Below, piece after piece: positions 37,968-46,516 of a stretch of DNA of 64,000 nt (position 1 is the stretch's first letter; each line of letters starts with the position of its first letter). Source of the DNA: Planococcus halocryophilus. Its GTDB lineage: Bacteria > Bacillota > Bacilli > Bacillales_A > Planococcaceae. The notes beneath the pieces were generated by a model, which was given only the letters and a program-made list of their open reading frames with translations, did not search any database and was not told where the DNA came from. The translations under genes were made by a program, and so were the position numbers. The stretch lies in NCBI RefSeq assembly GCF_001687585.2, contig NZ_CP016537.2, positions 1,584,001-1,648,000 of the forward strand, read 5' to 3'.

Positions 37968-38417
37968 ATGCTTAAAAGTATCTTTATCTACGCCTTATGG
38001 GCTGCATTTTTTTCAATGCCTTTTATCATCTTTAGTACTTACTCCGGCTTTATTATGGGTGGACCTGCAGGATTTATGGGATTACTAAATACCCTGTGCT
38101 ATATCCTTTTATGGATTTTACTTAGTTATTTTTTGGGAAAAAAGCTTCTCAACCACTTTATCGTATTTGTTGTTGCTTACTGGGGCATACTGCTTCTCAT
38201 ATACTTACTTGCTACCACTGTTGAGGCATTTTCAAATAATTATTTCATTCTTGCTTCAATTTTTTTAATTAGCCCTTTCTATGGGTTAACCTCTATATTT
38301 CCAATTCCCGAATTCACTTTCGTATTTATTCCGATCTTTACTTTACTTTGTTCAATAAGCTATCTCTTGGGTAGAAGAAATAATCTTAAATTAACAAAAA
38401 TCGATTTTCGAATGTAA
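37968..38417 (+). CDS. Hypothetical membrane protein, stop codon inside the palindrome
   Basis: 149 residues with four to five membrane segments (about 6-26, 39-57, 64-84, 93-115, 119-137) and a short basic tail. AGGAGG at 37951 serves ATG 37968, or ATG 37959 if the spacing is very short. The last codons, ATG TAA, are part of the GAATGTAACTTAA arm of palindrome copy 3, so the repeat supplies the stop. Unknown family; immunity proteins against membrane-active toxins can look like this (inference). Confidence 0.6.
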   Translation: MLKSIFIYALWAAFFSMPFIIFSTYSGFIMGGPAGFMGLLNTLCYILLWILLSYFLGKKLLNHFIVFVVAYWGILLLIYLLATTVEAFSNNYFILASIFLISPFYGLTSIFPIPEFTFVFIPIFTLLCSISYLLGRRNNLKLTKIDFRM

Positions 38418-38441
38418 CTTAATAGCAATTAAGTTACATTC
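38410..38441 (+). repeat. 32-nt palindrome, copy 3
   Basis: Perfect arms GAATGTAACTTAA-N6-TTAAGTTACATTC; overlaps the 3' end of the preceding gene. Confidence 0.88.
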
Positions 38442-38538
38442 GAAGTACTTGATTTATCCGAATGCTAGTAACATAGGAAAAAGGAAAGTATTGAAAAATT
38501 TAAGCTATATAGCTGGTTAGCAACCAGCAGTGATCATT

Positions 38539-38775
38539 ATGATTATTAAAATTGACGGCTATTTCAATCAAGCCTTATTGATCGGTAAAAAAAATTCCAA
38601 GCAGCAATTGAGGCAAATGTACCGATAAGCAGACCAATTAACTTTTGAGACTCGTGACTTTGCCAATGTGTTTTGCCGCCTTCATAACTTTGATCAAATT
38701 CCGTATTCAGAGGATATAGAAGTTGATTTTGTCTTGGATACGGATATCGGCAGGGTCTACTCTCCGAATTATTAA
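38539..38775 (+). pseudogene. Relic of an immunity-type gene with an internal stop
   Basis: From ATG 38539 (IIKIDGYFNQALLIGKKNSKQQLRQMYR) the frame meets TAA at 38626 and continues with TFETRDFANVFCRLHNFDQIPY and DIEVDFVLDTDIGRVYSPNY to TAA 38773. The 5' part is probably missing. Family not recognised. Palindrome copy 4 follows after 38 bases. Confidence 0.55.
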
Positions 38776-38813
38776 GTTTTAGGAACTATTTTTCAAGACT
38801 TTTCGTTAGATAT

Positions 38814-38845
38814 GAATGTAGTTTATTACTAAGTAAGTTACATTC
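38814..38845 (+). repeat. 32-nt palindrome, copy 4
   Basis: GAATGTAGTTTAT-N6-GTAAGTTACATTC; slightly degenerate left arm, same length. Confidence 0.8.
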
Positions 38846-38918
38846 AAATTTCGAATCTCACTGAATTCATTCGATAACTAAGCAGCAAAAGTGTAGAAAA
38901 GGGGATGTAAGAATAGTC

Positions 38919-39164
38919 ATGTGGCTAGAAACCGTGTATATTTTTCTTTACTATTTTAGCTTGATGTATTTGCCGTGGATATTGTTGATGATATCAGTTT
39001 ACTTATTTGTTGTTGGTGTTGCTTTTGAGTCGTTACGTAGAATGATCATTGGATTTTTGGTGTTTCTGCCCAATTTGATTGCTCTTCTGTTCTTGGATAT
39101 CGAACCTCTCTTGTATATCACTCTGCTCCTTCCTTTTTTTCAAGTGGTCCTTGCCATTAAGTAA
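38919..39164 (+). CDS. Small hypothetical membrane protein
   Basis: 81 residues with three hydrophobic segments (about 4-20, 22-36 and 42-78) and few charged residues. AAAAGGGGATG lies about ten bases before ATG 38919. No family recognised. It occupies one unit between palindromes 4 and 5. Confidence 0.5.
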   Translation: MWLETVYIFLYYFSLMYLPWILLMISVYLFVVGVAFESLRRMIIGFLVFLPNLIALLFLDIEPLLYITLLLPFFQVVLAIK

Positions 39165-39236
39165 TATCGCCAAGAGAAGGTTAGAACGAGGGCTTAGGGA
39201 GACTCGGAGTTTTACTAATAGGAGATTTACGTGCAA

Positions 39237-39385
39237 GTTTACATATCGCAGCTTTTCGGAAGGCAAGAAGTTCAAGTAGGAGCTCCTTGCCTTTTAGTTT
39301 GGGAAAGTGTACTTTTACAAAGATTTTTATTCCCAAAATTATCTAGCTATTATTTTTAGTTCTGAGTATATTTAATTGTATAAGT
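39237..39385 (+). repeat. Intergenic module B, copy 2
   Basis: TTTACATATCGCAGC, terminator-like hairpin GGCAAG-N-GGAGC-TCCTTGCC, TTTTAGTTT, GGGAAAGTGTACTTTTAC at 39301, AAAATTATCTAGCTATT and GAGTATATTTAA. Matches copy 3 (46880-47025) over its first half and copy 4 (50407-50550) over its second half. Confidence 0.7.
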
Positions 39386-39466
39386 TTCGATTTTAATTAA
39401 AAAGATAAAACATGAAAACAGCCTCAGTAATACCCAAAAGAAGTGAGTGAGTAAAGACTAGGATTC

Positions 39467-39498
39467 GAATGTACCTTATATGCAGTTACGTTACATTC
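39467..39498 (+). repeat. 32-nt palindrome, copy 5
   Basis: GAATGTACCTTAT-N6-TTACGTTACATTC. Here the repeat lies after module B and before the next gene. Confidence 0.8.
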
Positions 39499-39537
39499 AA
39501 ATAACGAGAAAATCTTAATAAAAGGTGTTCAAGGAGA

Positions 39538-40020
39538 TTGGATTCAAAAGACAAAATTATCGCCGAAGAAATACTGAAAAAATCCTTTATAGGCAGTCAA
39601 CTTGATGGAGTAAAATTTGGCGTTGGTCCCGGAGCATTGCTTGTTTACTTCACCCATTATTCTAATCAACAACTTGATATGTTATGGGTAAACATTGAAG
39701 TAATGAAAATGACTTTACTTTCTAGCTCTGAGAAAGAAGATAGATTTCTCGGCAAAGAAATAAAAGAATTGAAGGATGATGAAGCTTTAAATTTATTAGT
39801 AGAAAATAAAAGAGGAACAGTAGTTAATATCCAAGTAGGAAGTGACTCCCCTCATCTCTTTATAGGGTTTGAATCCGGAAAAACACTCTGTATAAATGGC
39901 GACGATGACAATTATGAGTGTTGGTAAGCCGGTGATGGTTATGGATATACCGGAGAAAATTGGTTAGTGGTTGCAGTTCCAGGAAATGATCTAGCAATTT
40001 GGAATTCCAATGTAACTTAA
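39538..40020 (+). pseudogene. Immunity-type gene with nonsense codon; native stop inside the palindrome
   Basis: The frame from TTG 39538 gives 129 residues (FIGSQLDGVKFGVGPGALLVYFTHYSN ... LFIGFESGKTLCINGDDDNYECW) and ends at TAA 39925. Reading through, it continues with AGDGYGYTGENWLVVAVPGNDLAIWNSNVT and stops at 40018-40020 within palindrome copy 6 (GTAACTTAA). TAA is one base from CAA, so a nonsense mutation is likely. AAGGAG is only one base from TTG, so the true start is unsure. Family not recognised. Confidence 0.65.
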
Positions 40021-40039
40021 TGGTAAGGAAGTTACATTC
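40008..40039 (+). repeat. 32-nt palindrome, copy 6
   Basis: CAATGTAACTTAA-N6-GGAAGTTACATTC; overlaps the native 3' end of the preceding gene. Confidence 0.82.
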
Positions 40040-40114
40040 AGATTCAATATAATTGGGTTTTATCAATCCCCATACTTTAATTATGCTTGATACTAATAGT
40101 GAGGAGAATACTAT

Positions 40115-40621
40115 ATGCGCGAGAAAAAAATCCGGGGGATTAAACGGAAGATTGAGGAAATGGTGAACCGGATCGAAGAAAATACGATGGCGTTTCCAAC
40201 AGAATTCTACAACGGTTACTGGCATATGCACTTACCGGTTGGCCAAGATTTAATCAGCTCTGATAAAACACCATGGAAAGTCAAACAATTGTGCATTCTA
40301 AAGTTAGTGGATCGCGCAGCATATCTAAAAGGGGTATAGCCACATTATGAAGAAAAATATCGTGTGGGTGTTTTAATTACCTTGCCTAGTTTATGGAATT
40401 CGCAAATTATCATCTTCAAAGGGGAAGATGATGTTAAAGATTTCTTTATCAGGGATAGCGATTATTATAAATGGATTCCTCTTTCAGATAACAGATCTAT
40501 TCAAACTGACTGGAAGTTAGTCATTCCTGACGATTTTGTCATATCTGGTTTTAAAGAAGTTATTGATGATGAAGATGGTTATTATGAAAGTGAAATTTGG
40601 TTTATAGGGGAAATTAAATAG
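40115..40621 (+). pseudogene. DUF3916 family gene with internal stop
   Basis: ATG 40115 after GGAG. KIRGIKRKIEEMVNRIEENTMAFPTEFYNGYWHMHLPV, VKQLCILKLVDRA, VGVLITLPSLWNSQIIIFKG, FFIRDSDYYKWIPLSDNRSIQ and DEDGYYESEIWFIGEI follow DUF3916 from end to end (168 codons). A single in-frame TAG at 40337-40339 interrupts it after residue 74. The function of DUF3916 is unknown; it is often among small immunity-like genes. No palindrome is found directly downstream. Confidence 0.8.
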
Positions 40622-40649
40622 AAGTTAACGGTACTTCAAGAGAAAGTGA

Positions 40650-40740
40650 ATTTGTCAGAAAAAAAAGATTCAAAAGGCCATTGGATCAAGCTTTAAAGTT
40701 GGCATATTACCTACAATGTAAAGTAGAAAAAATTACATAA
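40650..40740 (+). pseudogene. Possible XRE-type regulator relic
   Basis: One frame reads EFVRKKRFKRPLDQALKLAYYLQCKVEKIT, resembling the end of a Cro/C1-type helix-turn-helix protein (A-L-K-L-A-x-x-L-x-C-K-V-x-x-I). No start or upstream part remains. Confidence 0.3.
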
Positions 40741-40759
40741 CACATAAAATCATCTTATT

Positions 40760-40797
40760 AAACCAGAAATTCAGTAATGTCGGTTTTTCTGGTTTTA
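40760..40797 (+). terminator. Possible terminator
   Basis: AAACCAGAAA ... TTTTTCTGGTTT hairpin with a 15-base loop, T-rich end; modest strength. Confidence 0.5.
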
Positions 40798-40882
40798 TAA
40801 GTACTATCAACGCTAAAATTTAAAAGATTCTAGAAATAAAAAAACACTGATTTATTGACGATATTCAAGGGAGTGAAGGAAG

Positions 40883-41480
40883 TTGTCGTATTATTTTGTA
40901 TTGATTTTAACGTTTACTGCTACCATCTTATGGTCCTACTATTTCTGGAAAATGATTAGGCGAAAGGGGAAGAAGAAATTCGCTTTTCACATCGTTTTTT
41001 TCAGGTACGTTATTCCAGCTCTATTGTTATTCATTTTTGGCATCACATTCATTTCTTACGCAATAGACTTGCCAGCCGTTATTGCGAAAGAACCTAACCG
41101 CTATGAAGGAACTTGCGAAATTGTTATGGAAGAACTCCATGAAGATGTCTTTACGGTTGAAGCGGTATTTGATGATACATGGGCAGAGTATGAGCATGAC
41201 GAGTTTCCGAAGATCAGAAAGGGCGAATATTACTGCAAAGTGGACTATTATCCAGGTTCGAGCATCGGTACGGGACTTCAGCTTTACTTAGGACAGGATG
41301 GAGCAGTAGTTCCCACCAAATAGTCCTGCGTGCGACTACTTTAAAGGACATATGGTATACAAGCTAGTAGAAGGGACGCTTTCTTTTCTGAACCATACAT
41401 ACTCGCGAAATATCAAGTTATGGCCGAGTGAGAATGAATCTGATCCAACTTTATTAGTATCGGAAGAGAAAAAGCGATAG
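40883..41480 (+). pseudogene. Membrane-anchored hypothetical protein, frameshifted near the C-terminus
   Basis: TTG 40883 after GAAGGAAG. Two membrane segments (about 3-20 and 36-61) and a domain with NRYEGTCEIVMEELHEDVFTVEAVFDD. The frame stops at 41321 after VVPTK, but a one-base shift in the CCC at 41312 continues with PNSPACDYFKGHMVYKLVEG ... SEEKKR to TAG 41478, three bases before palindrome copy 7. So the native gene probably ended right at the repeat. Family not recognised. Confidence 0.6.
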
Positions 41481-41482
41481 GC

Positions 41483-41514
41483 AGCTAAAACTTAAGTTCA
41501 GTTTAGTTACATTC
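41483..41514 (+). repeat. 32-nt palindrome, copy 7 (left arm degenerate)
   Basis: Right arm TTTAGTTACATTC is intact; left arm reads AGCTAAAACTTAA. Same 32-base length. Confidence 0.65.
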
Positions 41515-41549
41515 AAAACTATAAAATTTCATCAAGGAGAGTGTAGGAA

Positions 41550-41969
41550 ATGACGAAAAAAAAGAAGCAAAAGAAAAAAGACAAAGAGATACATTACGAT
41601 TTCGATCCATATTTTTCAAAAAAAGCAAAAATGGAAATCAAAATCGATGAAGTTGGCGTTTCATTTGTCGGAAATTCGGAAGGATACCTTTCACTGTCCA
41701 GGTTCTTTAGCTATTTAGCAGAGGTCCATACGTCGATTCGAGAGGAATCTCCTCAACCAGAAGGAACAAATACGGTACAAGGATATGGAGCTTACCATTT
41801 CAAAGACTACGTGATGGAAGAAAAAATTCAGCAAGGAGATTACATCTTTAACCCTGGACCCATTAGCAAATTAAAACCTAAGAACCATGAGCAAGATGTG
41901 TTATTTTGGTTATCAGATGTAACGGGTCCTGCTTTTTGGCAAGAAGATGACGAAAAGAAAGAAAAATAA
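41550..41969 (+). CDS. Hypothetical immunity-type protein with lysine-rich N-terminus
   Basis: 139 residues. After a basic start (TKKKKQKKKDKEI) comes a soluble domain: VGVSFVGNSEGYLSLSRFFSYLAEVHTSI and DVLFWLSDVTGPAFWQEDDEKKEK. AAGGAGAG precedes ATG 41550. Palindrome remnant copy 8 lies 35 bases after the stop. I do not recognise the family. Confidence 0.6.
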   Translation: MTKKKKQKKKDKEIHYDFDPYFSKKAKMEIKIDEVGVSFVGNSEGYLSLSRFFSYLAEVHTSIREESPQPEGTNTVQGYGAYHFKDYVMEEKIQQGDYIFNPGPISKLKPKNHEQDVLFWLSDVTGPAFWQEDDEKKEK

Positions 41970-42003
41970 TATGCTTTAAAATCAATTGAAAACGATGAGA
42001 TCT

Positions 42004-42022
42004 GAATGTAACTGTTCCATTC
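42004..42022 (+). repeat. Palindrome remnant, copy 8 (internally deleted)
   Basis: GAATGTAACT-GTTCCATTC, 19 bases, looks like the outer parts of the 32-nt palindrome with the middle lost. Confidence 0.5.
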
Positions 42023-42131
42023 ACAAGGCCAGTAAATTCTAAAGAGATGATAATCGTCTTACTAAAATTCTCCCTATTTTGTAACTAAGTGCATACTTAT
42101 TCTGTCTCAATAGACAAAGGGGGAATCAAGG

Positions 42132-42482
42132 ATGAAATATTATGTTATCTATCTGCTTTTATGTTTGACGATAGTAAGTGGCTGTTCATCAAATGCCCAA
42201 GATGCAAGTGATGTATCGACTGAAGAAGTTTCTTATGTAGCGTTTTTAAATATAGATGGGAATAATTATTTCTCTTACGACCTTGCTGAAAAAGGGGAGT
42301 ATACCATCGCAGAGGAATTTGGAGAAGTGCAGAAAAAAATTGAGGGAGACGTCATACCAAATGAAAATTTGACCTCGAATTACTTGCTAGAAGGAACTAA
42401 AATTTTTTCAGTAAAAGAAAATCCTGAAATTTTTTTAGCTAAAGTTCAGGATGAATACGAAATTTATAAAAAGATGCCTTAA
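42132..42482 (+). CDS. Small lipoprotein
   Basis: 116 residues. Signal peptide YYVIYLLLCLTIVSGC with lipobox VSGC (Cys18), then a ~95-residue extracellular domain (VSYVAFLNIDGNNYFSYDLAEKGEYTI ...). AAGGGGG precedes ATG 42132. Not recognised. Palindrome copy 9 follows after 18 bases. A lipoprotein in this array could protect against a surface-acting toxin (inference). Confidence 0.7.
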   Translation: MKYYVIYLLLCLTIVSGCSSNAQDASDVSTEEVSYVAFLNIDGNNYFSYDLAEKGEYTIAEEFGEVQKKIEGDVIPNENLTSNYLLEGTKIFSVKENPEIFLAKVQDEYEIYKKMP

Positions 42483-42500
42483 TTAATTTTTGTTGATTGT

Positions 42501-42532
42501 GAATGTTACTTAAGTCTAATTAAGTTACATTC
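42501..42532. repeat. 32-nt palindrome, copy 9 (extended to a 44-nt palindrome)
   Basis: GAATGTTACTTAA-N6-TTAAGTTACATTC, further flanked by GATTGT / ACAATC at 42495-42500 and 42533-42538. It lies between convergent genes. Confidence 0.85.
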
Positions 42533-42536
42533 ACAA

Positions 42537-42935
42537 TCAGTACTCTTCACTTAAAAATTCCTCGATGGTTTCCTTTAATTCCTTTTTTATTTCTTTAAGG
42601 GATTCATCCACAAGGTCTCCAATAATTTTACTCCCAGGTATGTTTTTCGAAACAGACAAGCCAAATATGATTCGCGCACAATTCCATATCGTAATAACAT
42701 GCAAGTTAATCCGTTCGCCATCTGGATCAATTTTATCTGCTATTCCGATGCAAATAGTAGAGCAGTAGCCTGGCTGGAAATGATTTGAACCATCAATATC
42801 AAACTCAGCGTAAAACTCAAGGTTTCTACTTTCAAAGATGGATGTGTCCTCCCTTACTAGATTTTCCCTTTGTATCCTTAAGGCCGATTCCATCTCTTGA
42901 ATCTTTGTCTTTAGCTCTTGGGTAAAATCCTTCAT
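42537..42935 (-). CDS. Hypothetical protein, paralogue of the product at 58411-58818
   Basis: 132 residues, soluble. FTQELKTKIQEMESALRIQR, FEVD-like strand NLEFYAEFDIDGSN, then HVITIWNCARIIFGLSVSKNIPGSKIIGDLVDESLKEIKKELKETIEEFLSEEY. The second half aligns with WIWECERSFLGLPVTTHIPGSKVSGNL ... EELREVIEEFLSEV in the other. The only leftward gene of the array. Ribosome site is poor, so the start is unsure. Function unknown. Confidence 0.6.
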   Translation of the reverse strand: MKDFTQELKTKIQEMESALRIQRENLVREDTSIFESRNLEFYAEFDIDGSNHFQPGYCSTICIGIADKIDPDGERINLHVITIWNCARIIFGLSVSKNIPGSKIIGDLVDESLKEIKKELKETIEEFLSEEY

Positions 42936-43075
42936 TCTCCATGATTTTGTTCGTCAACAGCGCTGTTACTTCCATTTGCCAGTTTGATTAAGTTCATTCC
43001 CCTTTTGATAAAGCGAATCACGTAATCGCAAATTGACCAAAAGACCTACGGCAAACACATAGCGTGCATGTCACT

Positions 43076-43876
43076 TTAGTTGATTGAAATTTTAGCAAGG
43101 TAAACTTCATCATAAGCGTTGTGTTGAATCATTAAGGCTTTTCGGCGAATGCCTTCAGATTCATAGCCATTCTTTTGTAAAAAAGTTAAGGCGGGTGAAT
43201 TTGTTTCCAACACAGAAACTTCTAGACGACTTATGCTTTGTGCCGCTGCCCAAGCCTCTGCTTTTTTCAGAAGTAAAGATCCGATTCCTTTGTGTTGAGA
43301 ATTATTTTGAACGCCTATTCGCAAACTAGCACGATGGCTGGCTCGATGAGCTTTATATCCTTCAATCATTAAGTAACCGACGTGCTGCCCATTTAAAATT
43401 GCCAAAAGGATGAGCGAATGCCCACTTTGATTCCATTCAATGATTTGTTTTCTTGTTTTTTGTGTAGACAATAATCGTTCTCCATGTCCGTATAGAAAGA
43501 AATCTGATTCGCCTTCAATTTTTTTCTGCATGTTTGAAAGGGAATTTGCATCACCATGTCCTGCAGGACGAATTAATAAGATGTTTTCATTAGTTTTAGT
43601 ATTGTCTTTATCGTTCGTCGGTTCTATTCGAACGAAGACAACGTAGCGTTTAGGTTCAACATGCTTAACGGCGTATCCTGCAGCTGTCCAAGCTAGGTAA
43701 TGCTTGGCTGGTGCTTTGGTTTTTTTCCACCAACTGTAACTCAAATAAGCAACATTCGGAAGGCTTTGGCCCATGATTTTTTCGATTTCTGTAAATTGTA
43801 AAGTAATGGTTGGATTTGTCGTTGCTGAGAAATAATTTGCTAACGGGATATATTTCTTTTCAATTTTCATGTTCAT
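43076..43876 (-). CDS. DUF7662-like domain fused to a GNAT acetyltransferase
   Basis: 266 residues. The first ~85 residues (KYIPLANYFSATTNPTITLQFTEIEKIMGQSLP, LSYSWWKK, AWTAAGYAV) are a small domain found elsewhere as a separate protein of unknown role; residues ~100-266 are a GNAT domain with acetyl-CoA loop NNSQHKGIGSLLLKKAEAWA and NSPALTFLQKNGYESEG. GGAGG precedes ATG 43876. The fusion suggests that the first domain binds the acetylation target or DNA (inference). Confidence 0.75.
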   Translation of the reverse strand: MNMKIEKKYIPLANYFSATTNPTITLQFTEIEKIMGQSLPNVAYLSYSWWKKTKAPAKHYLAWTAAGYAVKHVEPKRYVVFVRIEPTNDKDNTKTNENILLIRPAGHGDANSLSNMQKKIEGESDFFLYGHGERLLSTQKTRKQIIEWNQSGHSLILLAILNGQHVGYLMIEGYKAHRASHRASLRIGVQNNSQHKGIGSLLLKKAEAWAAAQSISRLEVSVLETNSPALTFLQKNGYESEGIRRKALMIQHNAYDEVYLAKISIN

Positions 43877-44297
43877 GTGTGTATTTCCTCCTTGCCGGTA
43901 CTCCGGAATTCTTGGTAAAAACGAAACAGCACAAGCAACTTGAAACTTGTGCCCGTGCTGATTGAATATAAATAGGGTGAGGCCAACACATTTTATTTAA
44001 ATGCGACATTATGTTGGACTTGATCTTGGTTTGTCCAAACAACTTTTGTTCTTGCTAATAGAACGCAGAAAGATGAGAAATAGATTGCTTTTTTGAAAAT
44101 TAGCGAGAATTTTCATGTTTATTCTATAAGAAGAGACAACTAGTTTACCCCTCGTTGTTTGGCTTATTTAAAGGAAGTCTTTAAAAAGTAGATATAAAAA
44201 AATCAATTTATTTTGTGGAAAAGTAATCTAAAGACAAACCCGTTGCGTTATGCCTGTATAACGAAAAATAAAAAAGAAAAAAAGGGAGCGATTTTAG
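43877..44297. other. Divergent intergenic region, no gene seen
   Basis: Contains a hairpin GCACAAG-CAACTTGAAA-CTTGTGC near 43930 without T-run, and AT-rich sequence that must carry promoters for both flanking genes. No clear consensus promoter picked. Confidence 0.4.
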
Positions 44298-45659
44298 ATG
44301 AAATTAAACAAAGTACTTTTAGCCGTACCACTTAGCCTAGCCTTACTGGTACCAACGGCGGCACTTGCCGACAGCCACGGAGGACATTCTACAGCGAGCG
44401 AAGCATCCATGGAAATGGCAACAGCAACACCAGCTGCGGAATTACGCATTGCACTCGACACGACATTAACGGAGCATGCGTTCCTCGCAATCGAAGCGAT
44501 GCGTAAAGGCGTCGACGGCGCAGAAGATTTTGACCAAGCAGCAGGCGCACTTTTAGCGAACGCCGATGACTTGTCTGCAGCAGTTGGTTCAGTTTACGGC
44601 GACGAAGGCGCTGCGCAATTTGACGAAGTATGGAAATCACATATCGGCTATTTCGTGGATTACGTGACAGCAACCGCTGAAGACAACCAAGAAGGCAAAG
44701 ACCAAGCATTAGCAGAACTGGAAAAATACAAAGTGGAACAATCTGAGTTCTTTGATACGGCAACGGGTGGCTTACTGCCAGCGGCAGCTGTTCAAGAAGG
44801 ATTGGACATGCACGTAGATCAGTTGATCAACGCGTTTGACGCATACGTTGCCGGCGATTTCGAAAAAGCATACTCATTAGAGCGTGAAGGGATTCAACAC
44901 ATGAGCATGTTCGCAGAAAGCTTGTCTGTCGCGATCACAACTCAGTTCCCAGACAAATTCGATAACACAAGTGCTGATACACCAGCGATTGACTTGCGTG
45001 CAACATTGAACCAAACGTTCACAGAACACGCTGGACTTGCGGTGATGGCAATGCAAGACGGTGCCGATGGCGCGGAAAGCTTTGACCAAGCAGCAGGCGC
45101 GTTACTAGCGAACGCCGATGACTTATCTGCAGCAGTTGGTTCAGTATACGGCGAAGAAGCCGGTGCTCAATTTGAAGAAACATGGAAGTCACACATTGGC
45201 TACTTTGTGGATTACGTAACAGCAACAGGTGAAGGCAACAAAGAAGGCCAAGAACAAGCACGTGCTGAACTGGATCAATACATTGTCGACCAAGCAGCAT
45301 TCTTAGATGCAGCAACAGAAGGTCGCGTACCAGCAGATGCACTTGAAGAAGGCTTAACAGCACACGTTGGACAACTGCTAGGCGCATTTGATTCGTATGT
45401 AGCAGGCGACTTTGACGCTGCTTACAGCTCGATTCGCGAAGCTTATGCACATATGCAAATGCCAGCAGCAGGTTTATCTGCCGCGATTGTTGATCAATTC
45501 CCAGATCAATTTAGCGCAACAGAAATGCCATCTGAAATGCCAAAAACAGGCATGGGCGGCATGGCTGACCAAGGGTCATTCCCATTCTTATGGGTTCTTG
45601 CAGGCTTGATGTTAGCTGCATTGACCACAGTTGTAGCGGTTCGTACACGTAAACAGTAA
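44298..45659 (+). CDS. Cell-wall-anchored protein with two His-rich helical repeats
   Basis: 453 residues. Signal peptide (1-24, cleavage near ALA-DS), a His-rich linker (SHGGHS), repeat 1 (about 46-222) and repeat 2 (about 230-406), then the sorting signal M-P-K-T-G at 414-418, a membrane segment (429-447) and RTRKQ. The repeats are offset by exactly 184 residues; in each, four His (60, 115, 172, 201 and 244, 299, 356, 385) occupy the same places in helices (TLTEHAFLAI, WKSHIGYFVDYV, HVDQLINAFD). This suggests a four-helix bundle with a metal site, reminiscent of hemerythrin-like proteins, but that is inference. GGGAG precedes ATG. Sortase substrate by motif. Confidence 0.8.
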   Translation: MKLNKVLLAVPLSLALLVPTAALADSHGGHSTASEASMEMATATPAAELRIALDTTLTEHAFLAIEAMRKGVDGAEDFDQAAGALLANADDLSAAVGSVYGDEGAAQFDEVWKSHIGYFVDYVTATAEDNQEGKDQALAELEKYKVEQSEFFDTATGGLLPAAAVQEGLDMHVDQLINAFDAYVAGDFEKAYSLEREGIQHMSMFAESLSVAITTQFPDKFDNTSADTPAIDLRATLNQTFTEHAGLAVMAMQDGADGAESFDQAAGALLANADDLSAAVGSVYGEEAGAQFEETWKSHIGYFVDYVTATGEGNKEGQEQARAELDQYIVDQAAFLDAATEGRVPADALEEGLTAHVGQLLGAFDSYVAGDFDAAYSSIREAYAHMQMPAAGLSAAIVDQFPDQFSATEMPSEMPKTGMGGMADQGSFPFLWVLAGLMLAALTTVVAVRTRKQ

Positions 45660-45677
45660 ATGAGTGTTTTCAGACAG

Positions 45678-45704
45678 AAGCTAGCCTGAGGGCTAGCTTT
45701 TTTT
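45678..45704 (+). terminator. Terminator of the surface protein gene
   Basis: GCTAGCC-TGAG-GGCTAGC followed by a run of seven T. Confidence 0.88.
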
Positions 45705-45828
45705 CATAGAAAATTTAATTGGAGTAATGAAATGTCATTGATTACAATACCCACAAACCCACTATCCAACTGTCTTAAAAACGGACTCAAAGATAGAGTT
45801 TTACAGAACACAAAGGAGGGATTCGTTT

Positions 45829-46050
45829 ATGGAATGTGATTTTTTACTGTCGTACATCAATGGATCTCAACTGATGAAAAAGGAATACGCTGAGGTAGTT
45901 GAACACCACTTAGCTATATGTTTAACATGTCAGGAATTGTTTGAAATAATGGGAGACTTTCCTTCCATAGAAGAGGAAGGTTCATTTTCTATTGAAATGA
46001 AAGCCAGAATTTTAACCAAAGTCTTTGATGAGGAATTCCCCATGCTATAA
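45829..46050 (+). CDS. Small zinc-finger (anti-sigma-like) protein
   Basis: 73 residues with H-H-L-x-x-C-x-x-C (VEHHLAICLTCQELFE), the zf-HC2/ZAS pattern of anti-sigma factors. No membrane segment and no adjacent sigma gene, so it may be a free-standing domain. AAGGAGG precedes ATG 45829. Confidence 0.6.
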   Translation: MECDFLLSYINGSQLMKKEYAEVVEHHLAICLTCQELFEIMGDFPSIEEEGSFSIEMKARILTKVFDEEFPML

Positions 46051-46516
46051 GAAAGTGCAGGTTGTTCAATGAATGATTTCAATTAACCAAACGTTACTTC
46101 CAGTCATTGAGTGAGGATGAAATTCTCATATTAACACTTTGCAGTCTACAACCTCTAAATATTTAGAACTCAAATCATTAGTGAGGACATCATAAAATTT
46201 TTTTGCATCTCAACCATTATTGGCAGAAGCGAGAGTTGAAAAAAATTTAATCTTTCTTTGTAGGTAGAGCTACTTGTATGGGTATACAGTGATTTTTTAT
46301 CAGGAGCTAGCTATCTGTAATAAGGATGAGTATAGTTAATATAAAGAAAACCGTATTTCGATACAGACATTTCAAGAAAAGCCAAGAGGATGCTAAATTG
46401 CTGATGATTTTAACTTTTTTATTTAGAAATAATATTTTGATGTGTTGGGAATCTGGTTGACGATATAACAGAGATAGAGAGCATAACCAATTTGTCACTT
46501 TAGGGAGAAATGCAGA
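46051..46516. other. Intergenic region, no gene seen
   Basis: AT-rich, stop codons in every frame, no hairpin with T-run and no palindrome copy found. Confidence 0.4.

Noticed and set aside
37096..42532. CRISPR array
   Set aside because: The repeats are 32 bases and palindromic, but spacing is 400-1500 bases and filled by genes; no cas genes are present.
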